64,000 nucleotides of DNA from Mageeibacillus indolicus UPII9-5 (GTDB lineage: Bacteria; Bacillota; Clostridia; Saccharofermentanales; Fastidiosipilaceae). Below the pieces are notes generated by a model, which had not been told where the DNA came from, ran no database searches, and saw only the letters and a program-made list of their open reading frames with translations. The stretch covers positions 1,612,001-1,676,000 of the forward strand of contig NC_013895.2 of the NCBI RefSeq assembly GCF_000025225.2. Reading direction: 5' to 3'. Shown piece after piece: positions 53,501-62,597 of the stretch. The first letter of the stretch is position 1; each line of letters opens with the position of its first letter. The position numbers and the translations under genes were made by a program.

Positions 53501-54502
53501 TTATGAAAGCTTTTTCCTTAATCTATCGCTCATTATATTAAATAAAAAAGAGCAAATTATTAATGCAGCGCACGGGCAAAGTACCGTCCAAGCGGCACGT
53601 TGCAGGTACGGAACATTTTCACTGATCATTGACCCCCACTCTGCTTGGGGCAGCGGCGCACCTAAGCCCAAAAACGACAGGCCGGCCAGGCTCACCATCA
53701 TGGTTGCAACTTGTAGGCTCATCGTTACGGCAACAACCGAACAAAAGTTAGGCAGCAGGTGACGGAACAGGATTTCCGGGCCTCGTTCTCCGGATAAAAT
53801 TGCCGCTTTGACGTAGAGGTCTTCTTTATGCGATAGGACGAAGGCTCGCACCAATCGAGCATAATTGGTCCAACTGACGCAAAGTAGGGACAGGCCGGCA
53901 TTTTTGACGCCGCCACCTAAAATCCCGGAAATAAAAATTGCTAGCAGCAATGACGGGAAAGCCATGACTAGGTCGGTCAGGCGCATCAAAATTTCGTCCA
54001 CGGCGCGGCCGTAGTAGCCGCTGATCATGCCGATTGCTGTTCCAACCACAGCAGAAACGATTACCAAGCCGATCGCCGGAATCAGGCTGGTTCGGATCCC
54101 GACAAGCACTCGCGAAAAAACACAGCGGCCGTAGCTGTCCGTGCCAAAAGGGAAAGCCGCAGATGGCGCTTGTAATGCCCGTAGCGGCACCGCTTCATTC
54201 GGGGGATTCGGCACCAGTTGATCGGCGAAAAGGCCGACTAGCAGCAGCGCCACGAACACGGCCACAAGCACATAAAGGATTTTGTCGGGGCGGCGCACCT
54301 TGGCTTTGGTGTGGCGGCAAATACGAAGGATCGGCAGTTCGGCCGCGCTTCTGTTGGCCGCGCCGCTGTTGGCCGCGCCATTTTTGGCCGCGCCATTTTT
54401 GGCCGCGCCGTTGTTGGCCGCGCCGCTGTTGGCCGCGTTTCCGCCGCCTGCGGCCTCGTCGGCCGCGCCGCTGCGAAAATTATTTTGCCTAATCTTGCCC
54501 AT
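53501..54502 (-). CDS. OppC/DppC-like permease with repeat N-terminus
   Basis: The C-terminal ~270 residues are a binding-protein-dependent permease with six helices and the EAA-type loop REILFRHLLPNF-like GERGPEILFRHLLPN. The first ~60 residues are Ala/Asn/Gly-rich, with six pentapeptide repeats (AANSG, AANNG, AAKNG and variants) at residues 23-52. This tail would be cytoplasmic and is not part of the family. It overlaps the OppB gene by 14 bp. Confidence 0.9.
   Translation of the reverse strand: MGKIRQNNFRSGAADEAAGGGNAANSGAANNGAAKNGAAKNGAANSGAANRSAAELPILRICRHTKAKVRRPDKILYVLVAVFVALLLVGLFADQLVPNPPNEAVPLRALQAPSAAFPFGTDSYGRCVFSRVLVGIRTSLIPAIGLVIVSAVVGTAIGMISGYYGRAVDEILMRLTDLVMAFPSLLLAIFISGILGGGVKNAGLSLLCVSWTNYARLVRAFVLSHKEDLYVKAAILSGERGPEILFRHLLPNFCSVVAVTMSLQVATMMVSLAGLSFLGLGAPLPQAEWGSMISENVPYLQRAAWTVLCPCAALIICSFLFNIMSDRLRKKLS
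54347..54436 (-). repeat. 15-bp coding repeat in the OppC-like gene, six copies
   Basis: The unit TTGGCCGCGCCGCTG (plus strand) and close variants are repeated six times and encode the pentapeptide AANSG/AAKNG. Being a multiple of three, changes in copy number keep the frame. Confidence 0.9.
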
Positions 54503-55433
54503 TCGTCAACGCCGGCCTCCTATCCACCAACTTATGTAAAATATCACTTAGCATATTTACAATCAAATAAGTAAACCCACTGATCAAAACAAACGCCTGC
54601 ACTGTCGGATAATCGCGGAACAAAATCGACTCCATTACCAACGAACCCAAACCCGGCCAGGCAAAAAGATTTTCCACAATCGTCACCCCGGCCATCAAAT
54701 AACCTAGTGCCATCGCCATCAAGTTAAACACCAGTGGCAAACAATTTTTGAGCACATTACCGAAAAGAATAATCGACGGTTTAAACCCTCGTACCTTTAA
54801 TGCCGTTACATAGGGTGCGCCGAGTTCATCAATCAAACCGGCTCGGATCTGCCGAGTATATTTACCAATCATCGGCAGTGAGAGCGCGATCGACGGCAAC
54901 ACCCAACCATTCGCGTTACCCATGGCCAGCACCGGAAATATTTTCAATTTTACGGCAAAAACAATCAATAAAATAACGCCCGAAACAAAGCTTGGGATCG
55001 ACGCTAACGTAAAACTTACCCCTCCGATCAGCCGATCAAGGAAACCACCTTTGTGGTAAGCAGATAAAACGGCGGCCGCGATCGCCAAAACAAATGTAAA
55101 TACGAAAGACGGCAAAGCCAACCTCAGGCTGAGCGGCAAAGCTTCCTTAATTTTGTCGCTGACCGCGCGTCCGTCACGAAAAGACCGCCCCATATCGCCC
55201 TCGATGAAGTGACCGAGCCAGCGTGAATATTGCTTCAGCCATGGATCATTAAGCCCAGCTTCCGCCCGCTTTTGCGCCAAGATCTCAGGGGACGGCAGAG
55301 GCTCATTGTGAGCAATATAATACATTTCCACCGGATCACCTTCTGCAAGGAAATTAGTCACAAACGCCAGCAAGCTTATGCAAAGCAGCAACAAAATCCC
55401 ATGCATAATTTTTGTAAATATATACTTCTTCAT
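54489..55433 (-). CDS. OppB/DppB-like permease
   Basis: The ~314-aa permease has the typical first helix (KIMHGILLLLCISLLAFVTNFL), six helices in all, and the EAA loop with YVTALKVRGFKPSIILFGNVLKN. It pairs with the OppC-like permease. Start: an ATG at 55433 or a TTG at 55457 that overlaps the methyltransferase stop codon; ribosome binding sites are weak for both. Confidence 0.9.
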   Translation of the reverse strand: MKKYIFTKIMHGILLLLCISLLAFVTNFLAEGDPVEMYYIAHNEPLPSPEILAQKRAEAGLNDPWLKQYSRWLGHFIEGDMGRSFRDGRAVSDKIKEALPLSLRLALPSFVFTFVLAIAAAVLSAYHKGGFLDRLIGGVSFTLASIPSFVSGVILLIVFAVKLKIFPVLAMGNANGWVLPSIALSLPMIGKYTRQIRAGLIDELGAPYVTALKVRGFKPSIILFGNVLKNCLPLVFNLMAMALGYLMAGVTIVENLFAWPGLGSLVMESILFRDYPTVQAFVLISGFTYLIVNMLSDILHKLVDRRPALTNGQD

Positions 55434-55453
55434 ATTTTTAGTCTCAGTATTAA

Positions 55454-56284
55454 TCAACGCTCGGCGACAACGATAAAGGTCGGGCTAGTGCGGTAAGCTA
55501 TCTGTTCCGGCAAGGCGTAAACACGCTTATCCAAGTTTTCCTCCGTCTCGACTCGCTTAAACTTCAGTTGTTGCAGCAATGCCGAATCAAAACTCGGCCT
55601 GGTTGTGTAGGTAAACGGCAATTCCGCCGCCAAAGCCGCACAAGCTTGCGATTCAGCTGCACTTATCCGGGGTTGCAAACCGTGCCGCAGCGCAAGCTGA
55701 AAATCTTTTTCCATCTGTAATTTTAACGATTCGTCATGCAAATAAGCATACCAGTTGGCATCTACTATAAGGAGCTTGCCGCCAGGTTTCAGCCAAGTTT
55801 GCCATTTAGCATAAGTGACCGCCGGGAACTTGAGCATCCAAGTGACGTTGCGCATCACAATATAATCAAAAGTTTCATCGGAAAAGGCATAGCTTTCCAC
55901 ATCTCCCAAGACAAATTTCGTCGTCGCCGCCAGATCTCCTAAATTTTTGCGAGCCATAGCCAACATGTTGGATGATTTATCCAGGGCGGTCACAGCAGCA
56001 CCATGAGCAGCAAAAATGGCCGCAAACATACCGGGGCCGGTTCCAAGGTCCAAAACCTTTCGGCCGGAAACCTCGCCGACATACTTGCTGAGGACTTGCC
56101 ACCAGGCCTCGCAGCCGCCTTGCTTTATCTCGTAAGCAACGTGCTGATCATATGTTTCAGCGCGAAGTTGCCAGTATTCATCCATCGTGGGAAGATCCGG
56201 TTTTGCTGTTTGTTCCGTTGATTCGCGCTTGGCCTGTTGATCGGCAGATTTAATTTGCATATACTTTCGCACTTTCGCCTTCAT
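55454..56284 (-). CDS. Class I SAM-dependent methyltransferase
   Basis: The 276-aa protein has the SAM-binding motif VLDLGTGPGMFAAIFAAHG and the acidic end of strand 2 (VTALDKSSNMLAMARK), with later VLGDVESYAF and YIVMRNVTWML motifs. It fits the UbiE/Methyltransf_11 type, which methylates small molecules. Being the first gene of an ABC-importer and MATE-exporter operon, it may modify the molecule transported. Start is uncertain (ATG at 56284 or at 56260). Confidence 0.85.
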   Translation of the reverse strand: MKAKVRKYMQIKSADQQAKRESTEQTAKPDLPTMDEYWQLRAETYDQHVAYEIKQGGCEAWWQVLSKYVGEVSGRKVLDLGTGPGMFAAIFAAHGAAVTALDKSSNMLAMARKNLGDLAATTKFVLGDVESYAFSDETFDYIVMRNVTWMLKFPAVTYAKWQTWLKPGGKLLIVDANWYAYLHDESLKLQMEKDFQLALRHGLQPRISAAESQACAALAAELPFTYTTRPSFDSALLQQLKFKRVETEENLDKRVYALPEQIAYRTSPTFIVVAER

Positions 56285-56522
56285 CGCAACGTTAAGTCTC
56301 TCGACATACGCTTGCTATTCCTTTTGAAGCACTGATATTTTACAGACTTAAGCGCCTCAAAGTAAGCCCCGGTGGGGGATATAACTCCGCCGCACGCGTC
56401 AACGGTTGGTCAGCCAAAAAATTTTCTGTTCTTTGCTCCAAAAATCTCGTACATGCAAAACACTTTGTGATAAAGTAATAGATGTAGTTGTATTTCTTAT
56501 TTCATATATTAAGGAGGACAAT

Positions 56523-57494
56523 ATGTCTGTAGATAAAAGAAAAGTAGTTTTAGTCGGTTGTGGAATGGTTGGTATGAGTTACGCTTACGCAATGCTTAAT
56601 CAGCAAACCTGCGATGAACTGGTCCTGATTGATTACGTGAAACAAAAGGCGGAAGGTGAAGCGATGGACTTAAATCATGGTCTCGCTTTTTCCGGCTCGC
56701 ACATGAAAATTTGGAACGGCAATTATTCGGACTGCAAAGATGCTGATATCGTAGTAATTTGTGCCGGCGTCGCTCAGAAACCCGGCGAAAGCAGAATGGA
56801 TCTGTTGGCAAGAAATACTGCGGTTTTTAAATCTATCGTTGAGCCGGTTTCAAATTCAGGCTTCAACGGCATTTTCCTGGTCGCTACCAACCCGGTTGAT
56901 GTAATGTCCAAAGTTGTATATGATTTGTCCGGCTTTAATCCGCGGCGAATAATCGGTACCGGCACTTCGCTGGACACAGCAAGATTGAGATATTTGTTAG
57001 GCGATTATCTGAAAATCGATCCGCGAAGCATTCATGGTTATGTTATGGGTGAGCATGGTGATACGGAATTCGTCCCTTGGAGCCGCGTTTGTGTATCAAC
57101 CAAGCCTATTCTTGAGATCGTCGAGGAGTCGAACGGCGTTTATAGCAAGGAAGCCCTAACCAAAATTGAGGTGGATGTCAGAACCGCTGCTTATAAAATT
57201 ATTGAAGCTAAAAAGGCGACTTACTACGGCATAGGAACTGCGCTTAACCGGATTACCAAAGCTATTTTGGGAGACGAAAATTCCATTCAGACGGTTTCTG
57301 TGTATTTGCGAGGCGAGTATAATCAAAGAGGTATATATGCCGGTGTTCCGGCGGTTATCAACGCCAACGGTGTGCAGTCTATCTTGCAGTGCGGCTTAAC
57401 CGAAGAAGAGCAGGGGAAACTTGATGCTTCGTGCAAAGAGCTGAAAGTTAAGGTAAAGGAAGCCGAGCAAACTATTGAAAGCACCAAAAATTGA
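56523..57494 (+). CDS. ldh: L-lactate dehydrogenase
   Basis: The 323-aa enzyme reduces pyruvate to L-lactate with NADH. The Rossmann motif VVLVGCGMVGMSYA, the Asp of VLIDYV for NADH, the mobile loop with QKPGESRMDLLARN (substrate-binding Arg), NPVDVM and the active-site GEHGDTEFVPWS (catalytic His) are all present. The ATG at 56523 has AAGGAGG five bases upstream; 117 bp of open frame upstream has no support. Its product suggests lactate fermentation. A TTGTGA half-site 60 bp upstream resembles half a Rex operator, but the other half is missing. Confidence 0.96.
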   Translation: MSVDKRKVVLVGCGMVGMSYAYAMLNQQTCDELVLIDYVKQKAEGEAMDLNHGLAFSGSHMKIWNGNYSDCKDADIVVICAGVAQKPGESRMDLLARNTAVFKSIVEPVSNSGFNGIFLVATNPVDVMSKVVYDLSGFNPRRIIGTGTSLDTARLRYLLGDYLKIDPRSIHGYVMGEHGDTEFVPWSRVCVSTKPILEIVEESNGVYSKEALTKIEVDVRTAAYKIIEAKKATYYGIGTALNRITKAILGDENSIQTVSVYLRGEYNQRGIYAGVPAVINANGVQSILQCGLTEEEQGKLDASCKELKVKVKEAEQTIESTKN

Positions 57495-57525
57495 GGTCTT
57501 AATTCGAAATTTCTTGTGAATCATC

Positions 57526-57556
57526 AGGGCGTAGCGGACAATGTTCGTTGCGCCCT
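57526..57556 (+). other. Hairpin downstream of ldh
   Basis: AGGGCGTAGCGGA and TTCGTTGCGCCCT pair over 13 positions with G-T pairs and a five-base loop. No T-tract follows, so it is a weak terminator or a stabilising structure. The rest to 57759 holds nothing I can identify. Confidence 0.5.
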
Positions 57557-57759
57557 ACTCTATCTAGCGCAAAATTAAGATTAGTATTTGTTCCTTTGCT
57601 CTTTGCGCCCTTGTTTCACCGCACTAATCATCGCTGCACCGCAATTAACCCTACCGTCGACCTGCTCTGCTCTGAAAATTCATGTGCGTAAGTATAACAT
57701 ATGGCTGGTTGATATCGCGGCTTAAATATTACGGTCGTTTGTTATATTTCTAAAAAATA

Positions 57760-57789
57760 TTGACACCAACAATACTATTATCTTACAAA
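57760..57789 (+). promoter_or_regulatory. Probable promoter of the acyl-CoA synthetase gene
   Basis: A consensus TTGACA (57760-57765), 18 bp and TACAAA (57784-57789) lie about 180 bp before the start codon; the 28-bp repeats fall in the leader. Confidence 0.5.
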
Positions 57790-57836
57790 ACAGTATGTAA
57801 CCGCTTTTAATTTTTGTTAGTTTGATGTTAGAATAA

Positions 57837-57919
57837 TTGAAAGTTGGGAATTTAAGTTCCGCACTTGAAGTTTGGAAGTCGAATTTTGGAAGTTGAAGTT
57901 TGGAGCTTGAATTTTGAAG
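57837..57919. repeat. 28-bp imperfect tandem repeat, three copies
   Basis: Units of 28, 28 and 27 bp each begin TTGAA and carry GTTTGGAAG/GAATTTTG sequences. They lie in the leader of the acyl-CoA synthetase gene, just before the ribosome binding site. Confidence 0.85.
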
Positions 57920-57970
57920 TTTAAAACAGACCAACTTGATTCACAAAAATTAGGTGAAAGGATTTTGACC

Positions 57971-59998
57971 ATGCAATCAACTGTCGGTCGCACTTATGTT
58001 GACCATCCTGTATTTTCCGATTTACGCACCTTGCTTGACAACTGCCGGCAACGTTTTGCCTCCCATGATGCTTATGTCTATCGTTTGCAGCCTAAAGGCC
58101 GGTGTGCTCACAAAACCTACCAGGCTTTCTGGGACGACATAAACGCGCTCGGCACCGGGTTTTTGGCCCGCGGCCTGGTCACTCTCCCCGATGATTACGC
58201 CCGCCGATCCGCAGCGACTCCGGACGTTTTGCCACCACATTACGGCGAACCGGGGTCCTGCTGTGAACTTGATTCCGCGCGATCTCGCATTGCCGTTATC
58301 GGTGAAAATTCCTACGCTTGGATCTTGCAGCACAACGCCAATCTCTTCGGCCTCGGCATTTCCGTGCCATTGGACAAACAACTTTCCGAACCCGAGTTAA
58401 AAGTCTTATTGAATCGCGCCGCAGTCGACATCATATGTTTTGATGCCAAGCATTATCCGATTTTGGCCGCCGTTTTGCCAGATGTACCCACGCTTAAACA
58501 CCTCGTATTGCTGGATGACGGTAATCTTGCTCGAAAATTGGAGGCGGAGAATCCGCAAATCATCAGCCTTGACACCCTTTTAACTGGTGGACGGGCGGCT
58601 TTGGCTGCCGGCGATGACCGTTTCAGCCGTATCTGTCTCGACCCGGACGCCCCGGCAGCCCTAATTTTCACCTCCGGTACTTCCGCCCAATCTAAAGGAG
58701 TGTTGCTCAGCCATCGCAATATCGCTTACAATGCGGGGCAGGCGGCGCGACTGTTAGATATTCCAACCGGCACAAGAGCCTTATCTCTCCTGCCTTTACA
58801 CCACACATTTGAAAACACCTGTGGGCTTTACGGACTTTGGAATTACGGTGTGACCGTGCATATCAACGACAACCTACGTTATGTCGGGTACAATCTGCAA
58901 GATTGGAAAATACAGTTCGTCCTATGTGTGCCGGCCATTGTCGATGCGCTGTACAAGCAAATTCAGCGAACAATAAAAAAGCAAAACAAAGAGCGGCAAG
59001 TCGAACTGGCCAGATTGGCCAGCAACAGTATGCGTATGGTCGGCCTCGATAATCGCCGGCAAATATTCAAAGCTATTTTGGACCGGCTTGGCGATTTACG
59101 TTGGATGATTGTCGGTGCGGCCGCCCTCGATCCAGTCGAAGCTGCTTTTTTCAACGACATCGGTATTGAACTATGGACCGGCTACGGCCTGACAGAATCG
59201 GCTCCGTTGGTTTCCTGCAACAACCAAGAACTTAGTATACTCAACTCGGTCGGAGTCGTTTGCCCCGATTTGTCTTTAAAAATAGTTTCAGACGAACAAC
59301 CCGCCCATTACGAAAACACCGCCGACAACAGCGGCCTCAACATGTTTAACATTTTCCGTTTTTTCACCTCTAATGAGACTGAGCCGGTTAAAGGTGAGAT
59401 CTGTGTCAAGGGCAAAAATGTCATGCTCGGCTACTTTGGGGACCCGGAGGCCACGGCTGCCGCTATCGACGCCGAAGGTTGGCTGCACACCGGGGATGTC
59501 GGCTATCTCAATGAGAAAGGCTGCCTGTTCATAACCGGAAGAATAAAGTCGATGATTGTCCTCAACAACGGCAAAAAAGTTTTTCCGGAAGAAATCGAGG
59601 CCAAGCTTTGCCAGATCGCCGGCGTTAAAAATGCCCTTTGTTGGGGGGAGCCCGGCAATCGCGAACAAGTCGATGTCGTTTGTAAGTTGCAGCTTAACCC
59701 GGAAGAATTACCGGAAAACTGTCGCCGCCCGGCTGACACCGCTGCGGTAACCGAAGTCGGTGCCGACTCAGTCTTGGATACTGTCGCTGTACGGGAATAT
59801 CTCGATGAGCATATCGCGGCATTGAATCAACAGCTTGCAGAATACAAGTATATACGCTATTGTATATATACATTAAAGGACTTTAACCTGACCACAACCT
59901 TGAAAATACGCCGCGCCAAAGAAATCGAAGCTACCCATGCAGCTTTAGCCAAGACCGGCGCTACTTTAAAAGACAAGCACTTGCAATCCATAGACTGA
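57971..59998 (+). CDS. Long-chain acyl-CoA synthetase (AMP-forming)
   Basis: The ~675-aa enzyme activates fatty acids with ATP to acyl-AMP and then acyl-CoA. The P-loop LIFTSGTSAQSKGVLLSHRN, YGLTESAPLVS, the hinge region GWLHTGDVGYLNEKG and ITGRIKSMIVLNNGKKV are present. The C-terminal Lys lies in NLTTTLKIRRAKE. Two low-complexity inserts interrupt it (a ~30-aa stretch near residue 435 and a Glu/Asp/Ala-rich one near residue 575). The ATG at 57971 with AAAGGA upstream is preferred over a TTG within the repeats. Confidence 0.92.
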   Translation: MQSTVGRTYVDHPVFSDLRTLLDNCRQRFASHDAYVYRLQPKGRCAHKTYQAFWDDINALGTGFLARGLVTLPDDYARRSAATPDVLPPHYGEPGSCCELDSARSRIAVIGENSYAWILQHNANLFGLGISVPLDKQLSEPELKVLLNRAAVDIICFDAKHYPILAAVLPDVPTLKHLVLLDDGNLARKLEAENPQIISLDTLLTGGRAALAAGDDRFSRICLDPDAPAALIFTSGTSAQSKGVLLSHRNIAYNAGQAARLLDIPTGTRALSLLPLHHTFENTCGLYGLWNYGVTVHINDNLRYVGYNLQDWKIQFVLCVPAIVDALYKQIQRTIKKQNKERQVELARLASNSMRMVGLDNRRQIFKAILDRLGDLRWMIVGAAALDPVEAAFFNDIGIELWTGYGLTESAPLVSCNNQELSILNSVGVVCPDLSLKIVSDEQPAHYENTADNSGLNMFNIFRFFTSNETEPVKGEICVKGKNVMLGYFGDPEATAAAIDAEGWLHTGDVGYLNEKGCLFITGRIKSMIVLNNGKKVFPEEIEAKLCQIAGVKNALCWGEPGNREQVDVVCKLQLNPEELPENCRRPADTAAVTEVGADSVLDTVAVREYLDEHIAALNQQLAEYKYIRYCIYTLKDFNLTTTLKIRRAKEIEATHAALAKTGATLKDKHLQSID

Positions 59999-60151
59999 AG
60001 CCGCTTAGTGAAGCTGGCGAAAATCTTCAGACCTTCAGGCAGGTTAAAGCGGCTAGCTCAGCTTGCGCAACCCCCGCGAACCCCACAAACCGCTTCCTGC
60101 CTTTGTCTCCCGGCTTGCCAACACCGGTCTCAGCTACATTTCAGCATGACC

Positions 60152-60250
60152 GATGTCGCTACCGGCACCGGACCGGTTGTCGACCCGAAGCTTTATACAC
60201 CGAGGCCAAGGTCGCTGCCGTCGCCGGTGTCGCTACCGATACCGGGCCGG
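60152..60250. repeat. 25-bp direct repeat pair in the 3' gap
   Basis: TGTCGCTACCGG-like 25-mers at 60152-60176 and 60226-60250 match at about 21 positions, 74 bp apart. The ~355-bp gap (59999-60354) between convergent genes holds these, an inverted repeat AGCCGCTT / AAGCGGCT (59999-60006 and 60047-60054), and no credible gene. Confidence 0.6.
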
Positions 60251-60354
60251 ATTATAAGGGTCAAAGAAGAACGAATAGTAATCAAGGAAAACATTACCGC
60301 ACTTTTAAAATTTGAGCGAACATCCAGCTTTGATGCTACTATTAGGCATCCTAC

Positions 60355-61086
60355 TTATGTCACGATAAACATGTTATAAAACTTAATCATCTGCAAATCA
60401 TATTTGGATATTTTCAGTTGTTTTACCAACGTGCTGTCCGGCACCTTTTTGACTTTGCTGACCAGAATTTTAAACGTAACCGGCATCAGTGGCCGAGACG
60501 ATATACCGGCAAAATGGCCGAATTTCTCCTCAGCATCGTTATATGTCGTCGGAATACTTATCTTCAACTCTTCCATCGCCATCGACTTATTTTGCAAAGT
60601 AAAAATGCTGATGACATCATAATGTTGGAGGGTTCCAACGAAGGTGAATTCGCAAAGCTGATACCGCTCCGCATCTTCAACGTTATAAAAAAGTTTTGCT
60701 TCAAGGGAGGCTTCCCCCTCACGCGGAATTGGATTAATCACCATCACCGACTCGGTCAGCTTTTTGTTGCGCCCGTCATAAAAATAGACATAGAACTTAT
60801 ACGTGTCCTTAAAAAAAGCCGGTATTTCAGCCTGTGAAGGCACTCGGGCCGTCGGAGCCGGCACATACAGGAGCTGCTCCAAATTAACCCCCAGTGCTCG
60901 CGCGATTTCGTACAATGTCTGAACGTCCAAAATAATTTGGCCGCTTTCGTACTTCGCCACCGTGGCCTTGCCCTTATTTATCAGGCTTCCCAGATCACTT
61001 TGGGTAAGTTTGAGACGTTTGCGAAAAAAACGTATATTGTCACCTATAATCGGGCTGATATCGGGATTCGCCCCTAAATTCGTCAT
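60355..61086 (-). CDS. XRE-family transcriptional regulator
   Basis: The ~243-aa protein has a helix-turn-helix of the XRE/Cro type (NIRFFRKRLKLTQSDLGSLI, KATVAKYESGQIILDVQTL, ARALGVNLEQLL) at residues ~17-73. The C-terminal ~170 residues form an unrecognised beta-rich domain that may sense a ligand. The ATG at 61086 has AGGAGA upstream. It diverges from the patB-like gene, which it may regulate. Confidence 0.88.
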   Translation of the reverse strand: MTNLGANPDISPIIGDNIRFFRKRLKLTQSDLGSLINKGKATVAKYESGQIILDVQTLYEIARALGVNLEQLLYVPAPTARVPSQAEIPAFFKDTYKFYVYFYDGRNKKLTESVMVINPIPREGEASLEAKLFYNVEDAERYQLCEFTFVGTLQHYDVISIFTLQNKSMAMEELKISIPTTYNDAEEKFGHFAGISSRPLMPVTFKILVSKVKKVPDSTLVKQLKISKYDLQMIKFYNMFIVT

Positions 61087-61302
61087 CCTATCTCTCCTAA
61101 AAATCAACTTTTCTTTGTAAATTTGTTCATTCGCATAATTTCGCCTTGATTATAGCGTTTTAACGGCCAAAAATCAATTATCAGGAAACTTTATTGCTTC
61201 TTTATCTAAAAACGGGCAACTTCAACAATTTTTTTTGCCGGCTCATTTCATCTATTATTTAGGCAAATAACACATGAGCACTTAGCTCAGTCGGAGGATC
61301 CC

Positions 61303-62526
61303 ATGCAATACAATTTTGATGAAATTATCGATCGCCGCCATACCAATTCAATCAATACTGACGGATTTCGTGATTTTATTTTTCACGCCGGCCCGGAGAT
61401 GACTTTTCCTTACGCCGATGACGAGTTCATCAGGATGTGGATTGCCGATATGGAATTTGCCTGTGCTGAGCCGATTCGTGAAGCGATCATACGGCGTATT
61501 GAGCGGCGGATCTTCGGCTATACCATCATGTCGCTGGATAAAGAATATCACCAATCTTTCAATCATTGGTGTGAAAGCAAATACGGGTGGAGCGTGCCTT
61601 ATGAGCGGCTCTGCTTCAGCACCGGAGTAATTCCGGCCTTGTATCAGCTGGTCGAGCTTATGTGTAATCGGGGAGAAAAAGCTTTAATGGTCACGCCGGC
61701 TTATGGGTTCTTCCAACATGCGGTTGATTACAATGACATAGGTTATGAATGTTCGCCACTGTCGGTTAAAGGGTCTGAGTTTAAAGTCGATTTTGCCGAC
61801 TTGGCCGCCCGCGCCGCCAAACCCGGCATGAAAGTGCTTATCTGGTGCAATCCACAAAATCCGACCGGTACGGTATGGACGGAAGCCGAGCTACGTCAAG
61901 TAGCCGCCATCGCTGCCGCCAACAATCTGTGGTTGATTTCTGATGAAATTCACTGTGATCTGCTCCGGCAAGGCGTTAAGCACATTCCTTTGGCCAAAGT
62001 TACCGACTACCCGAAGCTGGTCACTTGCATGTCCGCCAGCAAAACTTTCAACATGGCCGGTTTGCAGTTCTCCAACATCATCATCCGCGATCCAGTTTTG
62101 CGCGAAGCTTTCAAAGAACGTGACAAAAACGTCGGTTTCTACAACCCTCTGTCCATTGTTGCCCACAAAGCCGCCTATGATCAAGGCGATGAATGGCTGT
62201 CCCAACTCAAAGCCTATCTGGACGGAAATTTTGCTTTTGTTCAGCAGTTCTTGCAAGCCGAGCTGCCTTTAACTAAATTTTCCATTCCGCAAGCAACTTA
62301 TCTGGCCTGGGTGAATTTCAATGCCTATCTGGATGATGTGGAAGATTTGCCGAAATTTTTTGCTTATGAAGCCGGAATTTTATTGGAGGGCGGCGATAAC
62401 TTGTTTGTCGGCAATGCCCGAGGCTATGTTCGCCTGAATTTAGCTCTGCCACGGCAAACTCTCGCCATCGCCATGCAGAGGATAAAAGATGGTATACTCA
62501 AGCATCAATCCGCCCGGAAGCTATAA
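61303..62526 (+). CDS. PatB/MalY-type PLP-dependent C-S lyase (aminotransferase fold)
   Basis: The 407-aa enzyme belongs to fold type I, class I/II aminotransferases of the MalY/PatB group. These cleave the C-S bond of cystathionine or cysteine conjugates to give homocysteine or thiols, pyruvate and ammonia. Visible: the N-terminal block WIADMEFACAEPI, the cofactor-contacting NPQNPTGTVW, SDEIHCDL and the PLP lysine in SASKTFNMAGLQ. The ATG at 61303 has GGAGG five bases upstream. In anaerobes this enzyme can produce hydrogen sulfide from cysteine. The neighbouring XRE regulator is divergent. Confidence 0.92.
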   Translation: MQYNFDEIIDRRHTNSINTDGFRDFIFHAGPEMTFPYADDEFIRMWIADMEFACAEPIREAIIRRIERRIFGYTIMSLDKEYHQSFNHWCESKYGWSVPYERLCFSTGVIPALYQLVELMCNRGEKALMVTPAYGFFQHAVDYNDIGYECSPLSVKGSEFKVDFADLAARAAKPGMKVLIWCNPQNPTGTVWTEAELRQVAAIAAANNLWLISDEIHCDLLRQGVKHIPLAKVTDYPKLVTCMSASKTFNMAGLQFSNIIIRDPVLREAFKERDKNVGFYNPLSIVAHKAAYDQGDEWLSQLKAYLDGNFAFVQQFLQAELPLTKFSIPQATYLAWVNFNAYLDDVEDLPKFFAYEAGILLEGGDNLFVGNARGYVRLNLALPRQTLAIAMQRIKDGILKHQSARKL

Positions 62527-62597
62527 GCTATAGTTTTGCGGTCTGCCCAACTCTGCTAGGTGCATGATGCTGGAGCCGAATATAAGAATGCCACGTA

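Noticed and set aside
56464-56480. Rex-type operator upstream of ldh
   Set aside because: Only the TTGTGA half-site is present; the inverted second half is missing.
60008-60379. Reading frame of 123 codons after the acyl-CoA synthetase
   Set aside because: Pro/Arg-rich translation of a repeat-bearing gap, no ribosome binding site, overlaps the end of the XRE gene on the other strand.
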